A program made the translations under genes and the position numbers. From Dermatophilus congolensis (GTDB taxonomy: Bacteria > Actinomycetota > Actinomycetes > Actinomycetales > Dermatophilaceae), in contig JAUNUP010000014.1 of NCBI GenBank assembly GCA_030538115.1, positions 31,761 to 95,760 of the forward strand: a stretch of DNA of 64,000 nucleotides, in the 5' to 3' direction. Positions 52,755 through 62,154 of this stretch are shown piece by piece (position 1 is the first letter of the stretch; each line of letters opens with the position of its first letter). The notes beneath the pieces were generated by a model. It did no database searches. It was not told the origin of the DNA and saw only the letters and a list, made by a program, of their open reading frames with translations.

Positions 52755-52809
52755 ATACCCCCATAGGTATTCGATAACCTCTCGTGACGAAAGATACCCC
52801 CAGGGGTAT
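52755..52809 (+). promoter_or_regulatory. two CsoR/CstR-like operators
   Basis: ATACCCCCATAGGTAT (52755-52770) and ATACCCCCAGGGGTAT (52794-52809), the second a perfect 7-bp inverted repeat around a 2-bp centre. They are 39 bp apart, centre to centre, and lie 21-76 bp upstream of the persulfide-type gene start. Runs of C flanked by ATA/TAT are the known pattern for CsoR-family repressors, whose CstR branch responds to persulfides. A TTGCAT (52751-52756) with GATAAC 16 bp further is a possible promoter overlapped by the sites. Confidence 0.7.
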
Positions 52810-52830
52810 TACGAATCGGGAGGGATGCAC

Positions 52831-54192
52831 ATGGCCGCCATCGTGACCATCGAGACAGCGTCGTTGGGCGACCGCAGCTATCTGGCACACGACGGCAGTG
52901 TCGCGTTCGTCGTCGACCCGCAGCGCGACATCGACCGCGTCATCGACGCCGCCGAGTCCGCGGGCGTGAAGATCGAAGCCGTCTTCGAGACCCACATCCA
53001 CAACGACTACATCACCGGCGGCCATGCACTCGCGGAACTGCTCGGTGCCCGCTACTACGTCAACGGCGCCGACGACGTCTCGTTCGAGCGCACCCCCATC
53101 GCAGACGGGGAGGTCGTGCAGGTCGGGTCGATGCGGGTCCGCGCCATCGCGACCCCCGGGCACACGTTCACCCACCTCTCGTACGCGCTGGAGGGCGACG
53201 AGCCCGCGGTCTTCACGGGTGGGTCGCTGCTGTTCGGCTCCACGGGCAGGCCCGACCTTCTCGGCAAGGAGCACGCCGAGGCCCTCGCACGCCACCAGCA
53301 CGCCTCCGCGCACCGGCTCGCGGACGAGGTCGCCGACGAAGCCCAGGTCATGCCCACGCACGGCTTCGGCTCGTTCTGCTCGGCGACCCAGAGCTCCGGC
53401 GACGCCTCGACCATCGGCCAGGAGAAACGCGTCAACCCCGCGCTCACGAAAGACGAGCAGGCGTACGTCGACGAGACCCTCGCCGGTCTCGAGGAGTTCC
53501 CCGCGTACTACGCGCACATGGGCCCCGCCAACGCAGCGGGCCCGAACGCCGCCGACCTCTCCAGCCCCGAGATCGCCGACGTCACCGAACTGCGCCGCCG
53601 CCTCGAAGCAGGGGAGTGGCTCGTCGACCTGCGCACCCGCACCGCCTTCGCTGCGGGGCACACGCCGGGCACGTTCAATTTCGGCCTCGACGGCCAGTTC
53701 TCCACGTACCTGGGCTGGCTCATCCCGTGGGGCACCCCGGTCACCCTGCTCGGCGAGACCGCGGAGCAGGTCGCGGAGGCGCAGCGCGAGATGGCCCGCA
53801 TCGGCATCGACCGGCCCGCCGCCGCAGCCACGGGTGGCCCCGAGAACTGGACCGACCGCGAACTCGCGAGCTTCCCCCGCGCCACCTTCCCCGACCTCGC
53901 GCAGGTGCGCCACCACCGCCGCGTCGCCGTGCTCGACGTGCGCCGCCCCGCCGAGTACGCGAACACCCACGTCGAAGAGGCTGTCAACATCCCTCTGCAC
54001 GACCTCATCAAGCACGTCGACGAGGCCCCGGAAGGCGAGGTGTGGGTCCACTGCGCGGGCGGCTACCGCGCCTCCGTCGCGGCCTCGATCCTCGCCGCCT
54101 CCGGTCGCTCGGTCGTGGCGATCGACGACTCGTTCGACAACACGAAGGAGGCCGGCCTGCCGATCACCAGCTCGCGCGATGACGTGAACTGA
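52831..54192 (+). CDS. MBL-fold persulfide dioxygenase-like protein with two rhodanese domains
   Basis: 453 residues from the ATG at 52831, chosen because GGGAGGG ends 6 nt upstream. Metallo-beta-lactamase domain: HIHNDYITGG (55 onward) and TPGHTFTHLSY, the pattern of ETHE1-like persulfide dioxygenases. Two rhodanese domains follow: the first (EWLVDLRTRTAFAAGH) has no active-site Cys, the second has C408 in VWVHCAGGYRAS. The layout matches proteins that oxidise or transfer sulfane sulfur. Expression is probably controlled by the CstR-like sites upstream; the sulfite exporter is 2 bp downstream. Confidence 0.87.
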   Translation: MAAIVTIETASLGDRSYLAHDGSVAFVVDPQRDIDRVIDAAESAGVKIEAVFETHIHNDYITGGHALAELLGARYYVNGADDVSFERTPIADGEVVQVGSMRVRAIATPGHTFTHLSYALEGDEPAVFTGGSLLFGSTGRPDLLGKEHAEALARHQHASAHRLADEVADEAQVMPTHGFGSFCSATQSSGDASTIGQEKRVNPALTKDEQAYVDETLAGLEEFPAYYAHMGPANAAGPNAADLSSPEIADVTELRRRLEAGEWLVDLRTRTAFAAGHTPGTFNFGLDGQFSTYLGWLIPWGTPVTLLGETAEQVAEAQREMARIGIDRPAAAATGGPENWTDRELASFPRATFPDLAQVRHHRRVAVLDVRRPAEYANTHVEEAVNIPLHDLIKHVDEAPEGEVWVHCAGGYRASVAASILAASGRSVVAIDDSFDNTKEAGLPITSSRDDVN

Positions 54193-54194
54193 CG

Positions 54195-54977
54195 ATGACG
54201 AGCAACCTCGTCTGGATCGTGCCGCTGGCCCTGCTGGTCGGCATGGTCCTCGGCGGACTGGGCGGCGGCGGGGCCATCCTCACCGTGCCGATCCTCGTGT
54301 ACCTGCTGCACCAGGAGCCATCGCACGCCACCGCCGGGTCGCTCATCATCGTCGGGCTCGCCTCCGCCATCGGGCTCTTCGCCCACCGGGCTGCAGGCAA
54401 TGTGCGGTTCGAAGACGGGATCGTCTTCGGTCTGACGGGCATCGCCGGCTCGTTCGTGGGCTCCAAGCTCTCCGCCGTCGTGGAGCCTGCCGTGCTCATG
54501 ACCGCGTTCGGGCTGCTCATGCTGCTGGTCGCGGGACTGATGCTCCGTAAGCGGGCAGCCGACCGCCAGTGCCCCGACTGCGAGCGGAATGCCGACCGCA
54601 AGGGCCTGCCGGTGTTGCTTGTCACTGCCACCGGAGTGGGGTTTCTCACCGGCTTCTTCGGTGTCGGAGGCGGGTTCGCCGTCGTTCCCGCACTGGTGCT
54701 CGCGCTGGGCTATTCGATGCCCGTGGCCGTGGGCACGTCACTCGTGGTGATCGTCGTCAACAGCCTCACGGCTCTGGCCGCGCGTGCCGCCTCCGGCCTC
54801 GACATCGACTGGCCGCTGATCCTCGTCTTCGGTGCCGTGGCCGCCGCGGGGAGTCTGCTCGGAGGCCGTCTCGCCGGGAAGATCGACCAACGGCACCTCT
54901 CGCTGGCGTTCACGATCCTGCTGTTCCTCGTGTCGGCGTACGTCCTGGCGATAAACGTCCCGGCCCTGCTGGCCTGA
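54195..54977 (+). CDS. TauE/SafE-family sulfite exporter
   Basis: 260 residues with about eight membrane segments in two repeats; GMVLGGLGGGGAILTVPIL and LTGFFGVGGGFAVVPALVL are the duplicated family motifs. A central cytoplasmic loop contains CPDCERNAD, a CxxC pair unusual for the family. TauE proteins export sulfite or sulfoacetate, which would remove the product of the upstream persulfide dioxygenase. The 2-bp gap implies a bicistronic operon. Confidence 0.88.
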   Translation: MTSNLVWIVPLALLVGMVLGGLGGGGAILTVPILVYLLHQEPSHATAGSLIIVGLASAIGLFAHRAAGNVRFEDGIVFGLTGIAGSFVGSKLSAVVEPAVLMTAFGLLMLLVAGLMLRKRAADRQCPDCERNADRKGLPVLLVTATGVGFLTGFFGVGGGFAVVPALVLALGYSMPVAVGTSLVVIVVNSLTALAARAASGLDIDWPLILVFGAVAAAGSLLGGRLAGKIDQRHLSLAFTILLFLVSAYVLAINVPALLA

Positions 54978-54989
54978 AGCCCCCCATCT

Positions 54990-55121
54990 CCCGTGCCGTG
55001 GCACAGGAGCTGGAAGGTGCGCTGACGTGCACACATGTGCCACGGCACCCGTCCGAGGGGCAGGTGCCGTGGCACATGTGATCCGGCACGTCACCTCACA
55101 GCGACGGTGCCACGGCACGGG
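54990..55121. repeat. palindromic element, copy B
   Basis: Arms CCCGTGCCGTGGCAC (54990-55004), ACATGTGCCACGGCACC (55033-55049), GGTGCCGTGGCACATGT (55063-55079) and GTGCCACGGCACGGG (55107-55121), with gaps of 28, 13 and 27 bp. The arms are identical to those of copy A at 43274-43402 except for one base. Its second spacer, read on the opposite strand, shares GAGGTGACGTGC with the first spacer of copy A, so the halves are related beyond the arms. It lies between the convergent exporter and SGNH genes. Confidence 0.85.
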
Positions 55122-55181
55122 GCGAGCGTCGCACCTGGACTGCCCAGGGACTCGCGGTTTCCGCCGACTCGTGCGCCAGGG

Positions 55182-55883
55182 TCAGGCCTGGGAGATCTGG
55201 AGCCAGGTCTCCCACTCGCCGTGGAGAACCAGCCACGCGAGGAGACCGTAGCCCGCCTGGCCCGGGTGCACCTGGTCGCGCGACGACGCGAGCTCCGAGA
55301 GCCACTGGTCGTGCTCGGCGAGCGGGTAGAAGCAGTCGACGAACGGGATCGAGCGACGCGAGCACACGTCGGACTGTGCCTCGACGATGACCTCGAGTTT
55401 CTCGTTGACCACCGGGTCGAGGGTCGGGGTCGGGCCGACGACGAACGGGCTGATGCCCCGCGCGGTGGCGTCGTCGAGGATGTTCGCCAGGTTGAGGCGC
55501 GAACGTGCCGTGGTGAGGCCCTGATTGACGTCGTTGATGCCCACTCCGAGCACGAGGCGACGCTCGCGGCGGTCACGCCAGCGGAGCATGCCCTCCGTGC
55601 GCCACCGCGCCAGCACGTCGGCGGAGGAGTCACCGCGCACGCCGAGGTTGTAGGTGGTGAGGTCGAGGTCGGGGTGCTGCGTGCGGCCCACGACCCGCGA
55701 GACCCAACCGTGGCCCTTCGGGTCGCCGTAGCCGGCCACGAAGGAGTCGCCGATGAACACGACGCCCACGTCACGGGGCCCGTCGTGTGCGATGTGTTCG
55801 GCGCTGGGGGTGAACTGGGTGGGGATGTCGACGTCCGTACCGTCCTGGTACAGGCTCTCGTCGCCGAATTCTTCGTTGCTCAC
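55182..55883 (-). CDS. SGNH/GDSL-family hydrolase
   Basis: 233 residues from a GTG at 55883. VVFIGDSFVAGYGD (Ser nucleophile), NLGVRGDSS, LGVGINDVNQG (oxyanion Asn) and the C-terminal SSRDQVHPGQAGY with the catalytic Asp-x-x-His are the SGNH blocks. No signal peptide is visible. Such enzymes are esterases or lipases of varied substrate; none is inferable. Starts 5 bp after the stop of the DUF6104-like gene. Confidence 0.87.
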   Translation of the reverse strand: MSNEEFGDESLYQDGTDVDIPTQFTPSAEHIAHDGPRDVGVVFIGDSFVAGYGDPKGHGWVSRVVGRTQHPDLDLTTYNLGVRGDSSADVLARWRTEGMLRWRDRRERRLVLGVGINDVNQGLTTARSRLNLANILDDATARGISPFVVGPTPTLDPVVNEKLEVIVEAQSDVCSRRSIPFVDCFYPLAEHDQWLSELASSRDQVHPGQAGYGLLAWLVLHGEWETWLQISQA

Positions 55884-55888
55884 GCGTA

Positions 55889-56065
55889 TCAATCCTCGTC
55901 GTCGTCCACCCGTGCCAGCCAGGTCGCCAACCTGTCGACCGCCGCCTCGAACTCCGGGTTCAGGTCGACGAACGTACGCAGTTGCTCGGCCAGCCACTCA
56001 AGAGTGACCTCCTCGTCGCCGCGCCGACGTTCCAGCTCTTCGATGCCGCGATCGGTGAAGTACAC
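55889..56065 (-). CDS. small DUF6104-like protein
   Basis: 58 residues from the GTG at 56065 (VYFTDRGIEELERRRGDEEV, then WLAEQLRTFVDLNPEFE). Related actinobacterial proteins begin at this point, so upstream in-frame codons are likely not used. A helical acidic protein without known activity; the conserved position beside kgd suggests a housekeeping role, which is inference. Confidence 0.75.
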   Translation of the reverse strand: MYFTDRGIEELERRRGDEEVTLEWLAEQLRTFVDLNPEFEAAVDRLATWLARVDDDED

Positions 56066-56292
56066 ACATCCATTCTGCCTCACGGCAACCCATGCACCGG
56101 TACGGCACACGCTGACCGTACGCCCACGGCTGAACCGCAGCCCAGACCCCTGCCGCACTTCATACGCGCCACTGACGTGTTTCTGACCAGCGCGCAACCG
56201 CAACGAGACCCAAATTCAGGCCCCTGGGCATGCGCCGAGCCCCGACTTCCTCAGCGGAGGTCGGGGCTCGGGACTTGCGCTTTCGTACGGGA

Positions 56293-59200
56293 TCAGCGGG
56301 CGAAGGCCTCGTCCATGAGCTTCTCCTGCTCGATCTGGTGCACCTTCGTCGAGCCGGTCGACGGAGCCGCCGACGCCGGACGCGACACGCACCGCCACGG
56401 GCGGGTCTCGCCGTGCGGAGCCAGCGCCTCAGGCATGCCCAGAGCGAGGAAGCTCCAGGCGCCCTGGTTACGCGGCTCGTCCTGCACCCACACGATCTCT
56501 GCGTTGGGGTACTTCGCGAGCTCCGAAGCCATTTCGGCGTGCGCGAGCGGGTACAGCTGCTCGAGCCGGATGATCGCCGTCGCCTCGTCGTTGCGGCTCT
56601 CGCGCTCGGCCTCGAGGTCATAGACCACACGACCCGAGGCGATGATCACGCGGGTCACGCCAGCGGCCGCCGGGTTCTTCGCGTCGGCCAGAACCGGCTG
56701 GAAGCCACCGGAGGTGAATTCGGCGACCTGGCTCACGGCCTCCTTGCGGCGCAGCAGCTGCTTCGGCGTGAACACCACGAGCGGACGGCGCGGGTGCGTG
56801 TACGCCTGCTTACGCAGCAGGTGGAAATACGACGCCGGAGTCGAGGGGTGCGCGACCATCATGTTCTCCTGCGCACAGAGCTGCAGGTAGCGCTCGATGC
56901 GGGCGGAGCTGTGGTCGGGGCCCTGACCCTCGTAGCCGTGCGGGAGGAGCAGCACGACGGAGCTGTGCTGGTTCCACTTCTGCTCGGCGCTCGAGATGAA
57001 CTCGTCGATGATCGTCTGGGCGCCGTTGGCGAAGTCGCCGAACTGGGCCTCCCAGCAGACCAGCGCGTCGGGTCGCTCGACGGAGTAGCCGTACTCGAAG
57101 CCCATGCCTGCGTACTCGGAGAGCAGCGAGTCGTAGATCCACAGGCGAGCCTGGTTGCCCAGGTACAGCAGTGGGGTCCACTCTTCGGCGTTGAGGCGGT
57201 CGATGAGCACCGCGTGGCGCTGCGTGAACGTGCCACGACGCGTGTCTTGGCCGGTCATGCGCACCGGAGTGCCCTCGGTGAGCAGCGAACCCACGGCGAG
57301 AAGCTCGCCCATGGCCCAGTCGACGTTGCCCTCGCGGGTCATCTTCTGGCGGTTCTCGAGCACCTTCATGAGCTTCTTGTGCACGTTGAAGCCCTCAGGC
57401 ACGTTGACCCAGGCGTCGCCGAGACGGTGCAGCGTCTCCTCGGAGACCGACGTGTCGTCGACCCGCACTGCGGCGCGGTCGTCGTCCGATTGGGCGCGCG
57501 GCGGTTCCAGCGAGCCGCTCGCCTCGGGGTGCTTCGCGGCCTCACGGGTCTCGATGAAGACCTGCTCGAGGCGGCTCTGGTAGTCGCGCATCGCGGCGTC
57601 GGCGTCTTCTTCGGTGATGTCGCCACGACCGATGAGCGCCTCGGTGTACAGCTTTCGCACCGAGCGCTTGGCCTCGATGAGGTTGTACATGAGCGGCTGC
57701 GTCATCGACGGGTCGTCGCCCTCGTTGTGGCCGCGGCGGCGGTAGCAGATGAGGTCGACCACCACATCGGCGGCGAACGCCTGGCGGAACTCGTAGGCGA
57801 GGGTCGCGACGCGCACCACGGCCTCCGGGTCGTCGCCGTTGACGTGGAAGATCGGCGCCTGGATCGTGCGAGCCACGTCGGAGGAGTACACCGACGAACG
57901 TGACGAGCTCGGCGCGGTAGTGAAGCCGACCTGGTTGTTGACGATCACGTGGATCGTGCCGCCCGTGCGGTAGCCGCGCAGCTGCGAGAGCTGCAGCGTC
58001 TCGGTGACGACACCCTGGCCCGCGAACGCCGCGTCACCGTGCATGAGCAGCGGCACCACGGTGAAGGCCTCGCCGTGGCGGTTCAGCCTGTCCTGCTTCG
58101 CGCGCACGATGCCTTCGAGCACCGGGTTCACGGCCTCGAGGTGGCTGGGGTTCGCAGCGAGGTAGACCTTGGTCTGCTCGCCCGACTCCGCGGTGAACGT
58201 GCCCTCGGTGCCGAGGTGGTACTTCACGTCGCCCGAGCCCTGCACGGTGGAGGTGCTCTGCGTGCCCTCGAACTCGCGGAAGATCTGCCCGTACGACTTG
58301 CCCGCGATGTTTGCCAGCACGTTGAGGCGGCCACGGTGCGGCATACCGATGCAGACCTCGTCGAGGCCCTCGCGAGCCGCCTCTAGAAGCACCTGGTCGA
58401 GCAGCGCGATGACCGACTCGCCGCCCTCGAGGCTGAAGCGCTTCTGGCCGACGAACTTGGTCTGCAAGAAGGTCTCGAAGGCCTCGGCCGCGTTGAGGCG
58501 GCGCAGGATGCGCATCTGCTCGTCGCGCGGCACCTTTTCGGCCGGTACCTCGACCTTGCTCTGCAGCCACTGCCGCTCGGCCGGGTCCTGGATGTGCATG
58601 TACTCCACACCGATGGTGCGGCAGTACGAGTTCTGGCAGACCTCGAGAATCTCGCGGAGGGTGGCAGTCGGCTTGCCGCCGAACCCGCCGGTCGCGAACT
58701 CGCGGTCGAGGTCCCAGATCGTCAGTTTGTGCGTCGCGAGCTGCAGGTCGGGGTGGCGACGCTGGCGGTACTCGAGCGGGTCGGTGTCGGCGAGCAGGTG
58801 GCCGCGCACGCGGTAGGCGTGGATGAGCTGCTGCACGCGCACGGTCTTGCTCAGGTCGTCTTCGTGGCCGGCCCACCGGTCTTGGCTCCAGCGCAGCGGC
58901 TCGTACGGGATGCGCAGCGATTCGTAGATCTCGTCGTAGAAGTCGTTGGCGCCCAGCAGCAACTGGTGGATGACCTTGAGGAATTCACCCGAGGCCGCAC
59001 CCTGGATGATGCGGTGGTCGTACGTGCTGGTCAGCGTGAGGATCTTGCTCACGGCCTGGCGCGTGAGCGCCTCCTCGCTGGCGCCCTGCCATTCGGCCGG
59101 GTACTCCATCGCGCCAACGCCGACGATGGTGCCCTGGCCCGCCATGAGGCGCGGCACGGACTGAGTCGTGCCGATGCCTCCGGGGTTCGTCAGCGAGATT

Positions 59201-60153
59201 GTGGTGCCGGCGAAGTCGTCGACCGTCAGCTTGCCGTCGCGGGCCTTGGAGACGAGGTCTTCATACGCGCGCCAGAACCCGAAGAAGTCCAGCGTGTCGG
59301 CGCCCTTGACCGAGGGCACCACGAGCGAGCGCGTGCCGTCGGGCTTCGGCAGGTCGATCGCCAGACCGAAGTTCACATGAGCTGGCGTGACGATGTTCGG
59401 CTTGCCGTCGATCTCGGCGAAGCTGTTGTTCATGTCGGGCATTACGGCCAGGGCCTTGACGACCGCGTAGCCGATGAGGTGCGTGAACGAGACCTTGCCG
59501 CCTCGGTTGCGCTTGAGGTGGTTGTTGATCGCGATGCGGTTCTCGATGAGCACCTTGGCAGGAACCGCGCGCACGGAGGTCGCCGTCGGCACGCCGAGGC
59601 TGACGTCCATGTTCTTGACGATGCGCGCGGCCGGGCCCTTGAGGGGTTTGACCTGGTCTTCGACCTTCGGGGCGGAGGTGCGTACCGCGGGCGTGTCGCG
59701 CGGCGTGGGTACCTGGGCCGGCAGGGGCTGGTGGGTCAGGCCACGATCAGGAGCGGGCTCGGCCGAGCTGCGCACGGTGGCGTCGGCGGCCGGCGAACTC
59801 GTGCCGGCACGGCGGGGTGCGGCGACGAACTCCTCCGTCGTGCGGCGAGCGCCGCTCAACGGGGCCGAGGCCTTGCCGATCGCGGCGCGCGCCGGGGCAG
59901 CGGGAACGTGCTCGGCAGGGGTCTGCTCCCTGAACGTCGGCGAAGGGGCGGGAGCCGGTTTGCTCGGGGCAGCCGCCGGAGGACTTTGCGTCTCACTGCC
60001 GTTGCCACCTGCGTCTCGCTCGGCGAAGAGGGGCCACCACGACCGGTCGACCGAGTTCTTGTCCGCCTTGTATTGCGCGTACAACTCGTCTACGAGCCAC
60101 TCGTTGGCGCCGAAGTCGGCCATCGGATCGTTGCTGGACGGCTGCTGTGGCAC
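56293..60153 (-). CDS. kgd: multifunctional 2-oxoglutarate metabolism enzyme (Kgd/OdhA/SucA)
   Basis: 1286 residues. Starts with the family signature FGANEWLVDELYAQYK, then an Ala/Pro/Thr-rich linker (~60-165), an E2-like acyltransferase domain with STYDHRIIQGAASGEFL, and the TPP-dependent E1 domain from ~residue 440 with MPHRGRLNVLANIAGK, HLGTEGTF, HGDAAFAGQGVV and GHNEGDDPSMTQP. In mycobacteria and corynebacteria this protein is the E1o/E2o part of 2-oxoglutarate dehydrogenase and makes succinyl-CoA or carboligation products. Full length and intact. A 5' UTR-containing intergenic region separates it from the secreted protein gene. Confidence 0.96.
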   Translation of the reverse strand: MPQQPSSNDPMADFGANEWLVDELYAQYKADKNSVDRSWWPLFAERDAGGNGSETQSPPAAAPSKPAPAPSPTFREQTPAEHVPAAPARAAIGKASAPLSGARRTTEEFVAAPRRAGTSSPAADATVRSSAEPAPDRGLTHQPLPAQVPTPRDTPAVRTSAPKVEDQVKPLKGPAARIVKNMDVSLGVPTATSVRAVPAKVLIENRIAINNHLKRNRGGKVSFTHLIGYAVVKALAVMPDMNNSFAEIDGKPNIVTPAHVNFGLAIDLPKPDGTRSLVVPSVKGADTLDFFGFWRAYEDLVSKARDGKLTVDDFAGTTISLTNPGGIGTTQSVPRLMAGQGTIVGVGAMEYPAEWQGASEEALTRQAVSKILTLTSTYDHRIIQGAASGEFLKVIHQLLLGANDFYDEIYESLRIPYEPLRWSQDRWAGHEDDLSKTVRVQQLIHAYRVRGHLLADTDPLEYRQRRHPDLQLATHKLTIWDLDREFATGGFGGKPTATLREILEVCQNSYCRTIGVEYMHIQDPAERQWLQSKVEVPAEKVPRDEQMRILRRLNAAEAFETFLQTKFVGQKRFSLEGGESVIALLDQVLLEAAREGLDEVCIGMPHRGRLNVLANIAGKSYGQIFREFEGTQSTSTVQGSGDVKYHLGTEGTFTAESGEQTKVYLAANPSHLEAVNPVLEGIVRAKQDRLNRHGEAFTVVPLLMHGDAAFAGQGVVTETLQLSQLRGYRTGGTIHVIVNNQVGFTTAPSSSRSSVYSSDVARTIQAPIFHVNGDDPEAVVRVATLAYEFRQAFAADVVVDLICYRRRGHNEGDDPSMTQPLMYNLIEAKRSVRKLYTEALIGRGDITEEDADAAMRDYQSRLEQVFIETREAAKHPEASGSLEPPRAQSDDDRAAVRVDDTSVSEETLHRLGDAWVNVPEGFNVHKKLMKVLENRQKMTREGNVDWAMGELLAVGSLLTEGTPVRMTGQDTRRGTFTQRHAVLIDRLNAEEWTPLLYLGNQARLWIYDSLLSEYAGMGFEYGYSVERPDALVCWEAQFGDFANGAQTIIDEFISSAEQKWNQHSSVVLLLPHGYEGQGPDHSSARIERYLQLCAQENMMVAHPSTPASYFHLLRKQAYTHPRRPLVVFTPKQLLRRKEAVSQVAEFTSGGFQPVLADAKNPAAAGVTRVIIASGRVVYDLEAERESRNDEATAIIRLEQLYPLAHAEMASELAKYPNAEIVWVQDEPRNQGAWSFLALGMPEALAPHGETRPWRCVSRPASAAPSTGSTKVHQIEQEKLMDEAFAR

Positions 60154-60560
60154 TGAGAAACGCCTCTTTCATGTTGGCGACCGGGTGAAACTGCCGGGCT
60201 GGGACGAGGCGCCCCCGAAGCGCCTCCACGCTGGTGCGTTCCCATCCACACTACATGGCCTATGTCACATTGATCGCGACGAAGTCGGCTCGAACTCATG
60301 CGCGTTTGAGCTCAAGTCGACGGGTGCGATCGGCGGTTCGCGCGCCGGTGCGCCGACCTGCGTGAACGATGCGACGCGAAGCCGTCTGCCCTCAGCCCAT
60401 TCCGACTTATGCGGACGCCCGTATTGGGCAGGTGTACAAATTCCGTTCAAGACGGTCGATGCACTGCCGATGAGAGTCCCGACAGGGGATACGGAACCGG
60501 GGGCACCGCTCAGGGAGCGGGCACCCTCGAGTCCGGTCAGGGATGGCCTAGAAGGTAGTC
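60154..60560. other. divergent intergenic region upstream of kgd
   Basis: 407 bp. It must hold the kgd promoter to the left and that of the secreted-protein gene to the right. I see no strong dyad, RNA element or small gene; GAAGG at 60551-60555 is the ribosome binding site of the rightward gene. Confidence 0.5.
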
Positions 60561-62126
60561 ATGGGGATGAACTGGGGAACGTGGGGACATTCGGTAGCAG
60601 CCGCGGCAGCACTCGCGGTCACGTGCAGCGGCATGTCGTACGCGGTCGACGAGGTGCCGGTAGACGAGACGACGGCCAACGGCATCGTCGAGCCCGCTGT
60701 GCCGACACCTTCCGAGGAAACGTTGCAGCTCACAGTGGACGAAGCCACCGCTGAGCAGGCTCCCGGGGACGCCGAGCCCGGCGGATCCGTCGACCCGACG
60801 CTCGAGGAGACGGCCACAGAGCCGACACCCGAGGAGATCGCTGCCGCGCAGGCCGCTGCTGAGCTCGCGGCCGAGGAAGCAGCAGCCGCCGAACTGGCCG
60901 CGAAGAAAGCCGCAGACGACAAGGCCATGGCCGACGCCCTCGCGGCCCTCGACGTGCGTGTCGATTCCGACGGCGAGGTCGTGCGGCAAGACGGCAACCT
61001 GACTCTGGGATGTGCCGTCGACTGGCGCTTCAGCACGATCTTGTCGTCGAAGCTCGGAGGCGCCCATGCGTACTCCGTCAGTGGATTCGCGGAGGGGGTT
61101 TCAAGGGACTCGGGTGTCGGTTTCTTCGAAGGGCAGCACTTCTTCTTGGGTGCCTCCCCGACCTTCCGTGTTCCCGTCGCCACCAAGCACACCATTCACG
61201 ATGCCGTCGTCGTTCTGGCTGTGCCCACGGCGCCTCTGGGGTTGGCTCCCGACGAGGGAGCGTCGTCGCCTGCATACGAGGCCGACACGAGCATCGACTT
61301 CTTTAATCGCAAGGACGATGCCGGCGATCCCATGTGGATCGGCAAGTACCGCGGCCTCCCCGCTGGTGTGCCACAGAAGCGGACCATCAACGGCAACCAT
61401 TACGAGGTCTACACGTGGGATCTCGGGACGATCACGGCCGACGCGGCCTACAGCGTACGGTTCAAGGCCAAGTCGGCCCCGACCAACGCGGGCCAGCCGT
61501 GGCATGCATTCGGCACACTCACCGGGCGGTACGACTACGGTACGCAGTCGTGTGCCGCGCCGCAGCCCGCCCTAGCCCGCGTTTCCGTCGTGCCCGTTAC
61601 GCAGCCTGAGCCGACCGTGGCGCCCGAGTCGACTGCCACGCCTGAGCTGACCGCCACGCCTGAGCCGACCGCCGCATCCACGCCTGTCGGGGCGCCTGAG
61701 CCCGTCGTCTCCGCATCTCCGGCGCCGGCGCGCGTCGCCAAGGCCACGCCCCCTCGCATGCACACTGTGACCCGCACCTTCCAGGTCGACCGGTACACGC
61801 CCAAGACCGTTGCGCAGGCTCGACTTCTCGCCTCGTTCGATGACGATGGGCTGCTCAAGTACCGCGAGGACCGTGGCTTGTGGGGCGCCAGCTCGTGGCA
61901 GTTCGTGACCGTGCAGGTGCCCCCTGACGCGAGTCACGCACAGGTCATGGCTGCGATCAACGCCAAGACCGGCGCCGTCGGAGACGTGAACACGAACCGC
62001 CGCATCACGCGGGCCCGTGTCGGCACCTCGTACACGGTGGCCTGGGAACTTGGCGCAGGCGCCACCCCTGCCAAGGCGTGGGGCGCCAAGAACACTGTCG
62101 ACCAGAAATTCTTCGCCCGAGCATGA
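60561..62126 (+). CDS. secreted protein of unknown function
   Basis: 521 residues. Signal peptide with a long hydrophobic Ala-rich core and cleavage probably after A28 (SGMSYA). Residues ~30-110 are acidic, Thr/Glu/Pro and Ala/Glu rich and partly helical. A beta-rich domain of ~210 residues follows (GCAVDWRFSTILSSKLGG to GRYDYGTQSC) with Cys at both ends, then a Pro/Thr/Glu repeat region (PEPTAAS-type) and a ~120-residue C-terminal domain. No sortase or transmembrane anchor is seen. Its middle domain resembles that of the next gene. Not recognised. Confidence 0.75.
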   Translation: MGMNWGTWGHSVAAAAALAVTCSGMSYAVDEVPVDETTANGIVEPAVPTPSEETLQLTVDEATAEQAPGDAEPGGSVDPTLEETATEPTPEEIAAAQAAAELAAEEAAAAELAAKKAADDKAMADALAALDVRVDSDGEVVRQDGNLTLGCAVDWRFSTILSSKLGGAHAYSVSGFAEGVSRDSGVGFFEGQHFFLGASPTFRVPVATKHTIHDAVVVLAVPTAPLGLAPDEGASSPAYEADTSIDFFNRKDDAGDPMWIGKYRGLPAGVPQKRTINGNHYEVYTWDLGTITADAAYSVRFKAKSAPTNAGQPWHAFGTLTGRYDYGTQSCAAPQPALARVSVVPVTQPEPTVAPESTATPELTATPEPTAASTPVGAPEPVVSASPAPARVAKATPPRMHTVTRTFQVDRYTPKTVAQARLLASFDDDGLLKYREDRGLWGASSWQFVTVQVPPDASHAQVMAAINAKTGAVGDVNTNRRITRARVGTSYTVAWELGAGATPAKAWGAKNTVDQKFFARA

Positions 62127-62154
62127 CGTGACGATTCACCGGCAGCCCCGGTGA

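Noticed and set aside
52462..54051. Minus-strand 529-codon frame spanning RelE remnant and persulfide gene
   Set aside because: Only its last ~55 codons (RelE-like) are meaningful; the rest is antisense to the MBL-rhodanese gene.
54831..54845. GGTGCCGTGG match to the palindromic element inside the exporter gene
   Set aside because: Lacks the partner arms and spacing; a chance match in coding sequence.
56230..57903. Plus-strand 557-codon frame opposite kgd
   Set aside because: Antisense shadow of the Kgd E1 domain; no motifs and atypical composition.
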